Source: CAZOOA01 sp964581355
GTDB taxonomy: Bacteria; Bacillota; Dethiobacteria; DTU022; UBA8154
NCBI GenBank assembly: GCA_964581355.1
Contig: CAZOOA010000013.1
Location: 1-51,426, forward strand
Direction: 5' to 3'
DNA length: 51,426 nt
The translations under genes were made by a program, and so were the position numbers. The notes below the pieces were generated by a model. It searched no databases, was not told where the DNA came from, and saw only the letters and a list, made by a program, of their open reading frames with translations. This document shows positions 24,988 to 33,967 of the stretch, in pieces (positions within the stretch are counted from its first letter, which is position 1; each line of letters starts with the position of its first letter).

Positions 24988-26407
24988 TGGGTTCGCCTCC
25001 TTTGGTGTTTTCTCCATAAGGAACCGCAATCACTATTTCCGCCCCTTGTCCAGCAGATGTATTTATTTCCATCCTTCCTCTGAGCAGGAAAACACGTTCT
25101 TCCATCCCTTGAAGGCCAAAGCAGCCCCTAGAATTTTTTACCCCATCAAGGTCAAAGCCAATCCCATCATCTGCAACCCGGAGGCGGATAGACTCCTGGT
25201 CCCAGATCAATTCCACTGCTGTGTTCTGCGCTGAAGCATGGCGGGCCGTATTGGTCAAAGCTTCCTGCACACAGCGGTAGAGAGCAGTTTCCACCTCAGG
25301 GGTTAAAGAAACCGCTTCACCGCTGGAATGAAACCGGGCCTTAAAGCCCGTTCGTAAGCTTACATCTTTAACCATAGTATCAATAGCCCTGGTAAAACCC
25401 AGTTCGTCCAGATCTGGAGGCCGCAGGAAAGCCGATTTGTTACGGACTGCACGCAGGGAGTTGTTTAATAATTCTATACTTGAGGCCAATTTTTTGGCAC
25501 AAGCCCTGCCTGTACTGTCAAGATCAAAAAATTCATTTTCCAGCATCTGCAGTTCCAGCTTTATTGTGGTAAGCGTCATGCCGATTTCATCATGCAGTTC
25601 GCGGGCCAGCCGCATTCTTTCTTTTTCATGAGCTTGCAGCACCTTGACCCGGGCCGTTTCTTCTTCTCGCTGCTTGCGCTCTGAAATATCCCGGCTAACC
25701 CCCCGGAAGCCCTGCATCTTGCCCTCCCGGTCAAACACAGGGATACCGCTTGATTCCAGGAAAGCCTTACTTCCATCCTGCCGGAAAACACTGCTCTCCA
25801 CGACTTCAAAGGGTTCTTCCCTTTCCAAAAAACGGTCAATTAGTTTCTTCACCCTCACTGCTTCAACCGGTTCCATCAGCTCATAGGGCGTCCGATTGAT
25901 CAAATATTCCGGCTCATAACCCAACAGCCTTTTGATATTGGGGCTGACAAAAATAAACTGCATTTTATCATTGACTTCCCAAAAGTAATCTCCGGTATGC
26001 TCAACCAACTCTTTATACCTTTTTTCGCTGTCGTCCAAGACATACTCCAAAACATTTTCCAGGTTTCTCCACTGCGTGATGTCCCTGGCCAGGACAGAAA
26101 CCCCCTGGGAAAGGGGGAAAACATTCAGCTCAAAGAAAAAAGTTTCTTCTTCCAGGGTGTACTCAATAATAACACGCCGGGGAGAGGCCGTCTCCATTGC
26201 CTGCCGGCATACCTTTTCCAACTCTCTTGTCTGTGGCGTATCCGGAAACAACTCATAGAGAGACCTCCCCACAGCTTGCTCCGCAGTAACGCCTGTAAGC
26301 CTTTCCGAAGCCCTGTTCCAATAGGTGAACTTTAAACTTTCATCCAGGGCAAAGAAAAGATCGGTGATACTTTCCAGCAAGTTGCAACAGTAGTTATCTT
26401 TTAGCAT
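24968..26407 (-). CDS. Cytoplasmic PAS-PAS histidine kinase (HisKA_3 / NarX-DegS type)
   Basis: About 479 residues from ATG 26407 (the frame is open to 26461). No membrane helices, so it is a soluble sensor. PAS 1 ~8-115 (FALDESLKFTYWNRASERLTGV), PAS 2 ~128-250 (FIFVSPNIKRLLGYEPE; GFRGVSRDISERK), HisKA_3 dimerisation domain with phospho-acceptor His272 in ARELHDEIG, and HATPase_c with RCVQEALTNTARHASA (N box), VADDGIGFD (G1) and GLQGMEERVFLLRGRM (G2). It should phosphorylate the NarL-type regulator whose gene overlaps its 3' end. PAS motifs suggest a small-molecule, redox or oxygen cue; no cysteine cluster of a FeS type is obvious apart from a CC pair near residue 7. Upstream lies a CATATG-TGA-CATATG element. 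Confidence 0.93.
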   Translation of the reverse strand: MLKDNYCCNLLESITDLFFALDESLKFTYWNRASERLTGVTAEQAVGRSLYELFPDTPQTRELEKVCRQAMETASPRRVIIEYTLEEETFFFELNVFPLSQGVSVLARDITQWRNLENVLEYVLDDSEKRYKELVEHTGDYFWEVNDKMQFIFVSPNIKRLLGYEPEYLINRTPYELMEPVEAVRVKKLIDRFLEREEPFEVVESSVFRQDGSKAFLESSGIPVFDREGKMQGFRGVSRDISERKQREEETARVKVLQAHEKERMRLARELHDEIGMTLTTIKLELQMLENEFFDLDSTGRACAKKLASSIELLNNSLRAVRNKSAFLRPPDLDELGFTRAIDTMVKDVSLRTGFKARFHSSGEAVSLTPEVETALYRCVQEALTNTARHASAQNTAVELIWDQESIRLRVADDGIGFDLDGVKNSRGCFGLQGMEERVFLLRGRMEINTSAGQGAEIVIAVPYGENTKGGEPNASPFG

Positions 26408-26429
26408 ATTTTTACTTGACACCTCTTGA

Positions 26430-26444
26430 CATATGTGACATATG
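26430..26444. promoter_or_regulatory. CATATG-n3-CATATG element upstream of the kinase gene
   Basis: Two CATATG palindromes spaced by TGA make a 15-base near-palindrome 23 bases before the kinase ATG at 26407. It may be an operator. The gene-free stretch 26408-27006 otherwise shows a TTATTCCGGT direct repeat near 26725-26750 and the glnS terminator. Confidence 0.3.
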
Positions 26445-26817
26445 GCAGAAGAAAGGTGCAATATTTTCTGTTCCAGTTAACAACTCCATCCAAACAAGAA
26501 ACAAGATACATATTTCGACAAAAAATACGCAAACCCTTTAAGTTAGACAGGTAAGAATAAAAATGCTGCAGGAAGCTAATCCACTCCTCATGAAGTATTT
26601 ATCAATCGAGCCGTGTTTTGCCTTCATTTCAATATTATTTTGGCTAGGAGTTTTTATATATTCGACGCTTTAGTCCAATTCTCCTGTATCATGGAGCGAT
26701 TTAGCATAAAGTGTTATTCCCCGCCTCTATTCCGGTTTATTCCGGTTTTCTCGTGACAATTGCCTGTCCCCACAGCCTTACTATTGCAAACAGCTCGGAG
26801 TAATTACAATCAATGCA

Positions 26818-26861
26818 CAAAAATGCCGGACTGTTACTTAATTTATAAGAACAGTCCGGCA
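26818..26861 (-). terminator. Terminator downstream of glnS
   Basis: TGCCGGACTGT (26824-26834) pairs perfectly with ACAGTCCGGCA (26851-26861). The minus strand continues with TTTTTG. It is about 146 bases past the glnS stop. Confidence 0.78.
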
Positions 26862-27006
26862 GGCCTTCCAGGTTAAAATAATACCTTCATTATGATAGTA
26901 TGATAGTTTTTTCATTGAGTCCAGGCACAAAACATCAGGAAGACTGCAGGGCATTCCATTTTCCTGCTTGCAGTTGGACTGTATTCCCTGCAACCTGTTT
27001 CTTTTC

Positions 27007-28758
27007 TTACTGTTTCCCACTTTTTTGAGCCTTGCTGATCTTGGCCCAGGTATCCCTTAATGAAACCGCCCGGTTAAAGACCAGGGTGTTTTTCTGACTG
27101 GAAACTTCAGGGTCCAGGCAGAAATAACCCTGTCTTAGAAACTGGTAACTCTGACCTGGACGGGCTGCAGATAAGCCCGGTTCAACCATGCAGCCGGTGA
27201 TGGTTTGCAGTGAATCAGGGTTTACAATCTCCCTGATGGCTTTTCTTTCTCCTTCCTGCAGCTCTTCTTCTTCGACCACAATTTCTTCCTGTTCCACCTC
27301 ATCAGGGGCATCCTCTTTTAACAGATGATCATACAACCGTACTTCTGCTGGGACTGCGTGGGGTGCAGAAACCCAGTGCAGGGTGCCTTTGACTTTACGT
27401 CCGCTGGTGTCGGCGCCGCTTTTCGTCTGGGGATCGTAGGTGCAGCGCAGCTCCCTGATTTCACCTGTAACATCGTCTTTAATAACCTGTTCACACTTGA
27501 TGATGTAAGCATGCTTTAAGCGCACTTCTTTCCCCGGTGAAAGGCGGAAAAATTTCTTGGGCGGGTCCTCCATGAAATCATCCCGCTCGATATACAGTTC
27601 ATTGGAAAAGGGGATCTTGCGCCACCCTCCCTGGGGATCTTCGGGGTTGTTTTCCGCCTCCAGTTCCTCCACTTCTCCTTCAGGGTAGTTCTCAATAACC
27701 ACTTTCACCGGACGCAGGACAGCCATAACCCTGAGGGCCTTACGGTTTAAGTCTTCGCGGACACAGTGCTCCAGCTGGGCCATATCCACCACGCTGTTAC
27801 TTTTGGCCACCCCGATACGGTCACAGAAATCACGGATGGCTTCAGGGGTATAGCCCCTGCGGCGGAAGCCGGAAATGGTGGGCACCCGGGGATCGTTCCA
27901 GCCATCAACAAACCCCTGCTCCACCAGTTCCCTGAGCTTGCGTTTGCTCATCATCGTCCGGGTAAGGTTTAAGCGGGCAAACTCGATCTGCTTGGGCGGT
28001 TCCGGCAGTGCCAGGGCCTGCAGCACCCAGTCGTACAGAGGCCGGTGATCTTCAAACTCCAGTGTGCAGATGGAATGAGTGATCTTTTCCAGGTAATCGG
28101 AAAGAGGATGGGCGTAATCGTACATGGGATAGATACACCATTTGTCCCCGGTCCTGTGGTGAGTGGCCCGTAGGATACGGTAAAGTACCGGGTCGCGCAT
28201 GTTCATGTTGGGCGAAGCCATATCAATCCTGGCCCGCAGCACACGGGAACCATCGGCGAACTCACCTGCCCTCATCCGCTGAAAAAGATCCAGGTTTTCT
28301 TCCACAGGGCGGTTGCGGTACGGGCTTTCCCGGCCGGGCTCGGTTAATGTGCCGCGGTACTTCCTCATTTCTTCAAAGCTGAGATCGCAAACAAATGCCT
28401 TCCCTGTTTTAATCAATTGTACGGCATAGTCGTAAAGCTGGTCGAAGTAGTCCGAGGCAAAGAAAAGGCGGTCCTCCCAGTCAAAACCCAACCAGCGGAC
28501 ATCTTCCTTGATGGATTCCACGTACTCAACATCTTCTTTGCTGGGGTTGGTGTCATCAAAACGCAGGTTGCAGATGCCGTCATATTTATGGGCAATGCCA
28601 AAATTGAGGCAGATGGATTTGGCGTGACCGATATGCAGGTAGCCGTTGGGTTCGGGCGGGAAACGGGTATGCACTCTACCCCCATAGCAGTTGTTTTGCA
28701 GGTCATGATTAATTATGTTTTCAATGAAGTTGGAAGGATTCGGATTCATTCTAGCCAT
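27007..28758 (-). CDS. glnS: Glutaminyl-tRNA synthetase
   Basis: 583-residue class I aminoacyl-tRNA synthetase charging tRNA-Gln directly. ATG 28758 (MARMNPN) has AAGAGGGG seven bases upstream. The Rossmann core starts at RFPPEPNGYLHIGHAKSI, with the HIGH motif intact. Other landmarks are LRFDDTNPSKEDVEYV, CIYPMYDYAHPLSD and the KMSKS loop as MMSKRKL. The C-terminal anticodon-binding beta barrels run from ~residue 340 to the end (RAVSLRDTW near the terminus). Many Bacillota lack GlnRS and make Gln-tRNA by the amidotransferase route, so this gene is a notable presence and in Clostridia is thought to have been acquired horizontally. It is monocistronic here. Confidence 0.96.
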   Translation of the reverse strand: MARMNPNPSNFIENIINHDLQNNCYGGRVHTRFPPEPNGYLHIGHAKSICLNFGIAHKYDGICNLRFDDTNPSKEDVEYVESIKEDVRWLGFDWEDRLFFASDYFDQLYDYAVQLIKTGKAFVCDLSFEEMRKYRGTLTEPGRESPYRNRPVEENLDLFQRMRAGEFADGSRVLRARIDMASPNMNMRDPVLYRILRATHHRTGDKWCIYPMYDYAHPLSDYLEKITHSICTLEFEDHRPLYDWVLQALALPEPPKQIEFARLNLTRTMMSKRKLRELVEQGFVDGWNDPRVPTISGFRRRGYTPEAIRDFCDRIGVAKSNSVVDMAQLEHCVREDLNRKALRVMAVLRPVKVVIENYPEGEVEELEAENNPEDPQGGWRKIPFSNELYIERDDFMEDPPKKFFRLSPGKEVRLKHAYIIKCEQVIKDDVTGEIRELRCTYDPQTKSGADTSGRKVKGTLHWVSAPHAVPAEVRLYDHLLKEDAPDEVEQEEIVVEEEELQEGERKAIREIVNPDSLQTITGCMVEPGLSAARPGQSYQFLRQGYFCLDPEVSSQKNTLVFNRAVSLRDTWAKISKAQKSGKQ

Positions 28759-29034
28759 TTTGTTACCCCTCTTCATAATTTTGCAGTAATTATACCTTAT
28801 TTACAGCCCTGACGCAAAGAGCAAGAATATTTTACCTGGAGAAATTGTTGACCAAATCCAGTTTTTGTAGTAATCTTTTTTAAGCAGTATTTTGACAAGA
28901 GAAAGCGAGATAATGCAGATATTTGGAGATTAATGCAACTATAACCTGGAATTGTGGATTTTACCTGGACAAGCACGATATTTCTCAACAATTCCTTCCT
29001 AAGTTGGTTTGTAAACCTTGTACCGGAGGCCTTT

Positions 29035-29835
29035 ATGTTTGAAAAAATCCTGGTTCCTGTCATCCCTGTACACACAAAAGAAGCTCATATCCGCATCGCC
29101 AATTTTGTCCAGGTCATAGAAGCAAGATATGTGCATTTGCTCCATGTTTCCGGGGGCGGCACTGCAGCCCGCAGGAGATTAAACGACTGGATCGAAAAAA
29201 CAGCCCTGCTCTACCGGAAACACACAAACAGCGAAGTGACCACACAAATTGCCGAAGGGCATCCTGCCAGCACTATCTGCCATATCGCCGAAGAACTAGA
29301 AATGGACCTGACCTACCAGTGGGGAAACTGCAAAAATGTCTTTTGGAGTGCCCTGTTAGGTAGCACCACCCGGGATGTAATCCGTCTGACCGAAACTCCT
29401 GTTTTCGTGCAAAAATGCGTGCCCAGGATCTTTATCGGGGAGGAAGTCGACCGCATCCTGTTTGCCACCGACTTCGAAGCAACGGCTCAAAGAGCCCTGC
29501 CTGTATTAAAAAACATGAACCACTGGAGCGCAACGCTGTTTTTGCTCCATGTCAGGAGACGAGCCGGAGATCCCTTCATGGACCAGCGCCAGCGCGAACA
29601 GATCGAGGAAGCAATGAAACAAATCGAAGAAGAACTGGCCCCATACTTCAAAAACATAGAGTCTCAAAAGGCCGTCGGTATTCCTTCCAAGCATATCCTG
29701 GCCAAAGCCCAAGAAAAGAAGGTGGACTTAATTGTGCTGGGCCGGCATAACAATCCTTCTATCTTTAAGTTTACCGGCTCCACCGCAGAGAACGTGATTG
29801 CCCGGTGCGATGAGTCGGTTTTGCTTGTGCCCTAG
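29035..29835 (+). CDS. Tandem universal stress protein (UspA family)
   Basis: 266 residues from ATG 29035 (GGAGG five bases upstream). Two Usp domains. The first (~1-130) starts FEKILVPVIPVHTKEAHIR but its C-terminal nucleotide-binding loop is degenerate (WGNCKNVFWSALLGSTTRDVI). The second (~140-266) starts RILFATDFEATAQRAL and ends with LIVLGRHNN, then GSTAENVIARCDESVLLVP, close to the ATP-binding pattern of UspA. Usp proteins bind ATP or act as stress-linked regulators in the cytoplasm. The next gene, 196 bases downstream on the same strand, is a BCCT-type transporter, and Usp genes often accompany transporters, so a joint osmotic-stress role is plausible. The 276 bases upstream contain no convincing promoter that I can name. 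Confidence 0.88.
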   Translation: MFEKILVPVIPVHTKEAHIRIANFVQVIEARYVHLLHVSGGGTAARRRLNDWIEKTALLYRKHTNSEVTTQIAEGHPASTICHIAEELEMDLTYQWGNCKNVFWSALLGSTTRDVIRLTETPVFVQKCVPRIFIGEEVDRILFATDFEATAQRALPVLKNMNHWSATLFLLHVRRRAGDPFMDQRQREQIEEAMKQIEEELAPYFKNIESQKAVGIPSKHILAKAQEKKVDLIVLGRHNNPSIFKFTGSTAENVIARCDESVLLVP

Positions 29836-29942
29836 TACCCCCCCCTGGGAGCCTGGGCCCAATTTCTCTACAGTTAAAAAAGAAAAGCCCTTTAAAAGCT
29901 TTTGAAAAGCAAGCGGCAACAGGGTATGAAAAACCTCTCTAT

Positions 29943-29989
29943 TAGTAAGGGGCTAGTAAGGGGCGCTGATTTTCAGTATCGCACCCCTT
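29943..29989 (+). other. Tandem repeat and hairpin in the BCCT leader
   Basis: TAGTAAGGGGC occurs twice in tandem (29943-29953, 29954-29964). The second copy contributes the left arm of a hairpin (AAGGGGCG with CG-CA-CCCCTT, 29958-29989) 40 bases before the TTG start of the transporter gene. Confidence 0.4.
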
Positions 29990-30031
29990 AACCGGGGAGT
30001 TAGCAAAGCCCTGGGAAGAGGAGGAAGCATC

Positions 30032-31504
30032 TTGAGAAAAAATATTGTCTTTATTGTCTCATTAATAATCGTCCTGGCCGTTGTTGTCCTGGGGGCCGTC
30101 AGCCCTGGCACCCTGGGCCAACTGGCCACTTCCATCCACGATTCCATCCTGGCGTATTTCGGGTGGATCTACCTGCTGGCTGCCTTTTTATTTTTAATCT
30201 TCAGCCTGGTGATCGCTTTCAGTCGTTTCGGTAATATCAAGCTGGGAGGCGACCGGGAAAAACCCCATTATTCCTATTTCGGGTGGTTCAGCATGCTTTT
30301 TGCCGCCGGGATGGGAATCGGGCTTATCTTCTGGAGCGTGGCAGAACCACTTTCCCATTATCACAGCCCGCCGGAACATATTGAAGCGTTAACGGGCCAG
30401 GCCGCTTCCTTTTCCATGCTTTACAGTTTCCTGCACTGGGGGCTTCACCCCTGGGCCATATATATCGTCATCAGCCTTTGCATCGCTTATTTTTCCTTCC
30501 GCCGTGGTATGCCGCCTTTGATCAGTTCGTGCTTTTACCCTTTGTTAGGGGAAGGCATCTACGGTGGGTGGGGTTACCTGATCGATATCTTCGCTGTTTT
30601 GGCCACCATTTTCGGCATCGTCACCTCCTTGGGTTTGGGAGCACTGCAGATCAACAGCGGACTATCCCACCTCTATGGGATTCCTGAATCCACTATTACT
30701 ACGTTTTTGATTATCGCTATCGCTACGGTCCTGTTTATGATCTCCAGCATGACCGGACTGGACAAAGGTATCCAGGTTTTAAGCAAGACCAATATGCTTA
30801 TAGCCTCCATCCTGATGATGATGCTGCTGGTCCTGGGACCCACAGTTCATATCTTTTCTGTCTTCAGCAGCACCCTGGGCGAATACATGAACAGAATACT
30901 GGAAATCAGCCTGCAAGCCCGTCCCTTTGAAGGCAAGGCCTGGACCCGTTCATGGACTTTGTTTTACTGGGCCTGGTGGATCTCCTGGTCACCTTTTGTG
31001 GGAGTTTTTGTCGCCCGCATATCCCGCGGCCGCACCATCCGGGAGTTTATTTTGGGAGCGCTGCTGGTCCCCACTCTGCTAACATTTTTCTGGTTCAGCG
31101 TATTTGGTGGAACTGCCCTGAACGTGCAGATCCACCAGGGGATTGAAATAGCCGGCGCTGCCGTGGACAACCCGTCCCTGGCCCTGTTTGCCATGCTGGA
31201 TTATCTCCCTTTGGGAGGACTCATGGCCCTGATGGCCATCATCCTGCTATCGGTGTTCTTCATCACCTCAGCTGACTCGGCAACTTTCGTGCTGGGAATG
31301 ATGACTTCCCGGGGCAGCATGTACCCCTCTCCTTTGAAAAAAGCAACCTGGGGCATCACCCAGTCCGCCGTGGCCATGGTCCTGCTCTCCTCTGGCGGGT
31401 TGGCTGCCCTCCAGGAAATGACCATTGCTGCTGCCCTTCCCTTTACCTTTATCATGCTGATGCTCTGCTACAGCCTGTATATGGCGCTGAAGGAAGAGGT
31501 ATAG
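30032..31504 (+). CDS. BCCT-family (betaine/carnitine/choline) transporter
   Basis: 490-residue secondary transporter with about 12 membrane helices. Start TTG 30032 with AGAGGAGG seven bases upstream. The family core is present: GMGIGLIFWSVAEPLSHY in TM3 (glycine stretch lining the substrate path), FLHWGLHPWAIY, and the TM8 signature FYWAWWISWSPFVGVF followed by ARISRGRTIREF. TM8 aromatic residues match the trimethylammonium cage of BetP/CaiT. The N-terminus is short and there is no long C-terminal osmosensory tail, unlike BetP. Expected substrates are glycine betaine, choline or carnitine, either as osmoprotectants or as carbon/nitrogen sources. It follows a Usp gene and a hairpin-bearing leader. 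The exact substrate and coupling ion are not determined. Confidence 0.93.
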   Translation: MRKNIVFIVSLIIVLAVVVLGAVSPGTLGQLATSIHDSILAYFGWIYLLAAFLFLIFSLVIAFSRFGNIKLGGDREKPHYSYFGWFSMLFAAGMGIGLIFWSVAEPLSHYHSPPEHIEALTGQAASFSMLYSFLHWGLHPWAIYIVISLCIAYFSFRRGMPPLISSCFYPLLGEGIYGGWGYLIDIFAVLATIFGIVTSLGLGALQINSGLSHLYGIPESTITTFLIIAIATVLFMISSMTGLDKGIQVLSKTNMLIASILMMMLLVLGPTVHIFSVFSSTLGEYMNRILEISLQARPFEGKAWTRSWTLFYWAWWISWSPFVGVFVARISRGRTIREFILGALLVPTLLTFFWFSVFGGTALNVQIHQGIEIAGAAVDNPSLALFAMLDYLPLGGLMALMAIILLSVFFITSADSATFVLGMMTSRGSMYPSPLKKATWGITQSAVAMVLLSSGGLAALQEMTIAAALPFTFIMLMLCYSLYMALKEEV

Positions 31505-31665
31505 TATATATAAAGGCTCAAGCTATTCAAGCTATGCCAACGGATTTATGGATGAATCATCAAGCAAAAGACAGGCTTTCTGCTTAACTCTTACTGGCTG
31601 GGCTGATCTTTTGTCCCCTAAAGAGAACGAAGCAAATGACAGATTTACCTGCAAGGTTTTCTTTT

Positions 31666-32841
31666 TCACCGGGCCCAGGCTTCTCCCGAGGATAGAACAG
31701 CAAACCTTTCACCTACGGGGCCAATGATGGAGCAGGCAGCCACAGCCGCCAGTTCAATAGCTACTATGGTGGAAGCAATTTCCGGAAACTGGTCCTGCAC
31801 TACCATGATCAGCCCAATGGTTACCCCGGCCTTGGAAAACATGGCAAAGCCGAGATACTTTTGCACAGTTTCCTGTGCCCCCGCCAACCTGGCACCCAGA
31901 AACGTCCCTCCTACTTTGCCGAGGCCACGCACAATAATGTACACAGTTACCACCAGCCAATTGGCAGCCAAAACATCCAGTCGCAAACTGGCGCCAGCAA
32001 GCAGAAAAAAGGCGATTAAGATGGGTAGTTCAATCTCCTCGAAATGCTGCAGTATTTCCGGGCGGGGGTAAAGATTGGCTACGGTAAACCCGGCCAGCAT
32101 ATTAACCAGTAGCGGTGAAAGATGCAGGACATGGGCCACGGAACTGTTCATCAAAACCATCCCAAGGAGAAGAACCAGCACCTGTTTTTTTCGTTCAATA
32201 AACCGAAACGCAATGATCATCACCAGCCCTGCACCTGCTCCAAGCAGTACAGAACCTCCTATCTCCAGCAGTGGTTCCAGGAAAAACGAGAGTGCCAATT
32301 CCCCTCCCCGCAAAAATACACCGGCCAGGGCAGATATGATGGCGAAAAAAATGATGGCTACTGCATCCAGGAATCCGACTACGCCCAAAAGCGTGCTGGT
32401 AAAAGCTCCCCGGGCACGAAATTCGCGAACCACTGCCACAGGAGAAGCCGGTGCTGATGCGGTAGAGATAGCGCCCAGCAGCAAGGATTCCGGCAAGGGC
32501 AGGCCCATCAAGTAATGCATGGCAGCAAAAACAGCCACAAATGTGCCAATAACCTGGATAAGCGTAATATCCAGGATGCAGTGCAGTAAACCGCGCAGTT
32601 TTTTTATTTCCAACTCGCCGCCGATGACCATAGCGATCATACCTAAGCCCAGAACCCGCAAGATTTCCAGTTCTTCAATCATCTGCTCAGAAATCACGTT
32701 TGTCAGAGATGGACTGAGAATGATGCCTGCCAGGATAAAGCCCACCACCATGGGCATTTTTATCTTTTGACCTAATCTCCCTGTTAAAAGGCCCAGGAGA
32801 AGAATTAATGCCATTACCAGTGCTTGTTCATATACATTCAA
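31666..32841 (-). CDS. Cation:proton antiporter (CPA / Kef-NhaP-like)
   Basis: 391-residue membrane protein with ~12 helices, starting at TTG 32841 (AGGAGG nine bases upstream; an overlapping out-of-frame ATG reads only six codons). N-terminal half shows GFILAGIILSPSL and GLGMIAMVIGGELE. The ion-binding region includes ISTASAPASPVAVVRE and LGVVGFLDAVAI, the latter supplying the conserved Asp. Later segments are FFLLAGASLRLD and FSKAGVTIGL. It lacks the C-terminal RCK/TrkA-N domain of Kef channels, so it is the antiporter core only. Function would be exchange of Na+ or K+ for protons. The gene upstream on the same strand encodes a PII-like protein, which could be the regulator. Confidence 0.9.
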   Translation of the reverse strand: MNVYEQALVMALILLLGLLTGRLGQKIKMPMVVGFILAGIILSPSLTNVISEQMIEELEILRVLGLGMIAMVIGGELEIKKLRGLLHCILDITLIQVIGTFVAVFAAMHYLMGLPLPESLLLGAISTASAPASPVAVVREFRARGAFTSTLLGVVGFLDAVAIIFFAIISALAGVFLRGGELALSFFLEPLLEIGGSVLLGAGAGLVMIIAFRFIERKKQVLVLLLGMVLMNSSVAHVLHLSPLLVNMLAGFTVANLYPRPEILQHFEEIELPILIAFFLLAGASLRLDVLAANWLVVTVYIIVRGLGKVGGTFLGARLAGAQETVQKYLGFAMFSKAGVTIGLIMVVQDQFPEIASTIVAIELAAVAACSIIGPVGERFAVLSSGEAWAR

Positions 32842-32992
32842 CGACCATTACCTCCTAAACAAACAATGTTCGCAATATTTTGAATTATCGAAGGGGGAAA
32901 GCCCAGCAAAGAAACAGCGCCCGGTTTTTAGCAGGCATAATTTTATCTCCCTCAAACAGAAGCACAACCCGTAAACGCAAAAACAGGCAGAT

Positions 32993-33340
32993 TTACTCCG
33001 CACTTAACCCTTTAACCCGGGCCAGAGGCAGAGCAAAAAAAACACCTTTTCCCGGTTGGTTCAAGTCGCCAACAATGCTTTCAATCTCCGCAACAGCCTG
33101 ATCGATTGTTTCTTCGTCTTTAACGACGGAATATACAGTTACATTTTCCGGCCTGCATTGGTCATAAATGAGTTTGCGCAATCCCCCCATCACGGGGCTC
33201 TCGCACTCCATAAACTCTCTTCCCATTCCCTTGGAATCCACGATTGTCGCTCCTGAGATGCCAATGCCTAGTAAACGTTCCAGTACAGGATTCAGGTATT
33301 CTTTTTGGTTTAATACCAGGACCATTAAATACATTGCCAT
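32993..33340 (-). CDS. PII-like signalling protein
   Basis: 115 residues with the ferredoxin-like repeat of PII proteins: YLMVLVLNQKEYLNPVLERLL, GISGATIVDSKGMGRE (cf. the G-x-T-V-x-x-x-x-G-x-G-R-x of PII), VTVYSVVKDEETIDQAVAEI and GKGVFFALPLARVKGL (cf. GDGKIFVLPV). The T-loop region is short and lacks the uridylylated Tyr, so classical GlnB control is unlikely. Proteins of this type bind adenine nucleotides and regulate adjacent transporters. It is 151 bases upstream of the antiporter gene on the same strand. Start ATG 33340 has a weak site; the second ATG two codons on is equally likely. Confidence 0.72.
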   Translation of the reverse strand: MAMYLMVLVLNQKEYLNPVLERLLGIGISGATIVDSKGMGREFMECESPVMGGLRKLIYDQCRPENVTVYSVVKDEETIDQAVAEIESIVGDLNQPGKGVFFALPLARVKGLSAE

Positions 33341-33480
33341 TCAGGCCTACTAGGATCACCCCTAAAGGCCTGATTTTTCACCTCCGAAGGTAAAGATTTT
33401 TCTTATATTGACTTGCAAAAGCAGCACGTTTCAGAACAGCAGTTTTCGGGAAATAAATCAATTGGTTATTGCCAAAACTG

Positions 33481-33672
33481 TTAGCCATGAGAAACGTGGA
33501 CAAAACTACTTTTCCTAGAGATTATATTTTCTTCACGTAAAGATTCCCCATTGTTTTCCCTGTTCCCGATCAGCCCGTAATACGCTGCGATAATTAAGAA
33601 GATCAACAGCAAGGCAAAGGTGATCACACTGGCCAAAATCCGTCCTTTAATTAATGTGCTTCGCCGCTTCAT
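33481..33672 (-). CDS. Small single-pass membrane protein
   Basis: 63 residues from ATG 33672, with GGAGGTG ten bases upstream. A basic start (MKRRSTLIKGR) precedes one hydrophobic helix (ILASVITFALLLIFLIIAAYYGL), then a polar, charged tail of about 30 residues expected outside. It is followed on the minus strand, 140 bases later, by the PII-like gene. No homologous family is recognised. The good ribosome site and clear membrane topology support it as real. The intervals on either side (33341-33480 and 33673-33967) show only the promoter for the next operon. Confidence 0.6.
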   Translation of the reverse strand: MKRRSTLIKGRILASVITFALLLIFLIIAAYYGLIGNRENNGESLREENIISRKSSFVHVSHG

Positions 33673-33872
33673 CTTCAGATAACACCTCCGGCGTAGTTAT
33701 TTAAAAAACCCTATAACCCCTGGTAACTGAGCCCACTGAAAAATGCATGTTTTCTTTAAACTGCATTTTCTTTAAATTCTGCCAACTTCAGTGATATCCT
33801 TCCTGAAATGAAGAAATTATTGGGCTTTTTATAAAATCAACGAAACAGGATCCTGCTCTGCCGTGAATATGC

Positions 33873-33927
33873 TATAATTTATGTAAAGGGATTTTGTCTT
33901 TATTTAGGCAATCAGATAAGATATAAT
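33873..33927 (+). promoter_or_regulatory. Candidate promoter region of the MoxR-DUF58-transglutaminase operon
   Basis: Two possibilities: an extended -10 TGCTATAAT (TATAAT at 33873-33878), and TTGTCT (33894-33899) with 17-base spacer to TAAGAT (33917-33922), overlapping a further TATAAT (33922-33927). Both precede the ATG at 33968. Confidence 0.5.
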
Positions 33928-33967
33928 ATTAAAAGAAAAATAATTAACGATTATTCGGGGGAAGATA

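Noticed and set aside
26838..27020. 60-codon minus-strand frame after glnS
   Set aside because: It overlaps the glnS 3' end and the terminator, has no ribosome site and no family resemblance.
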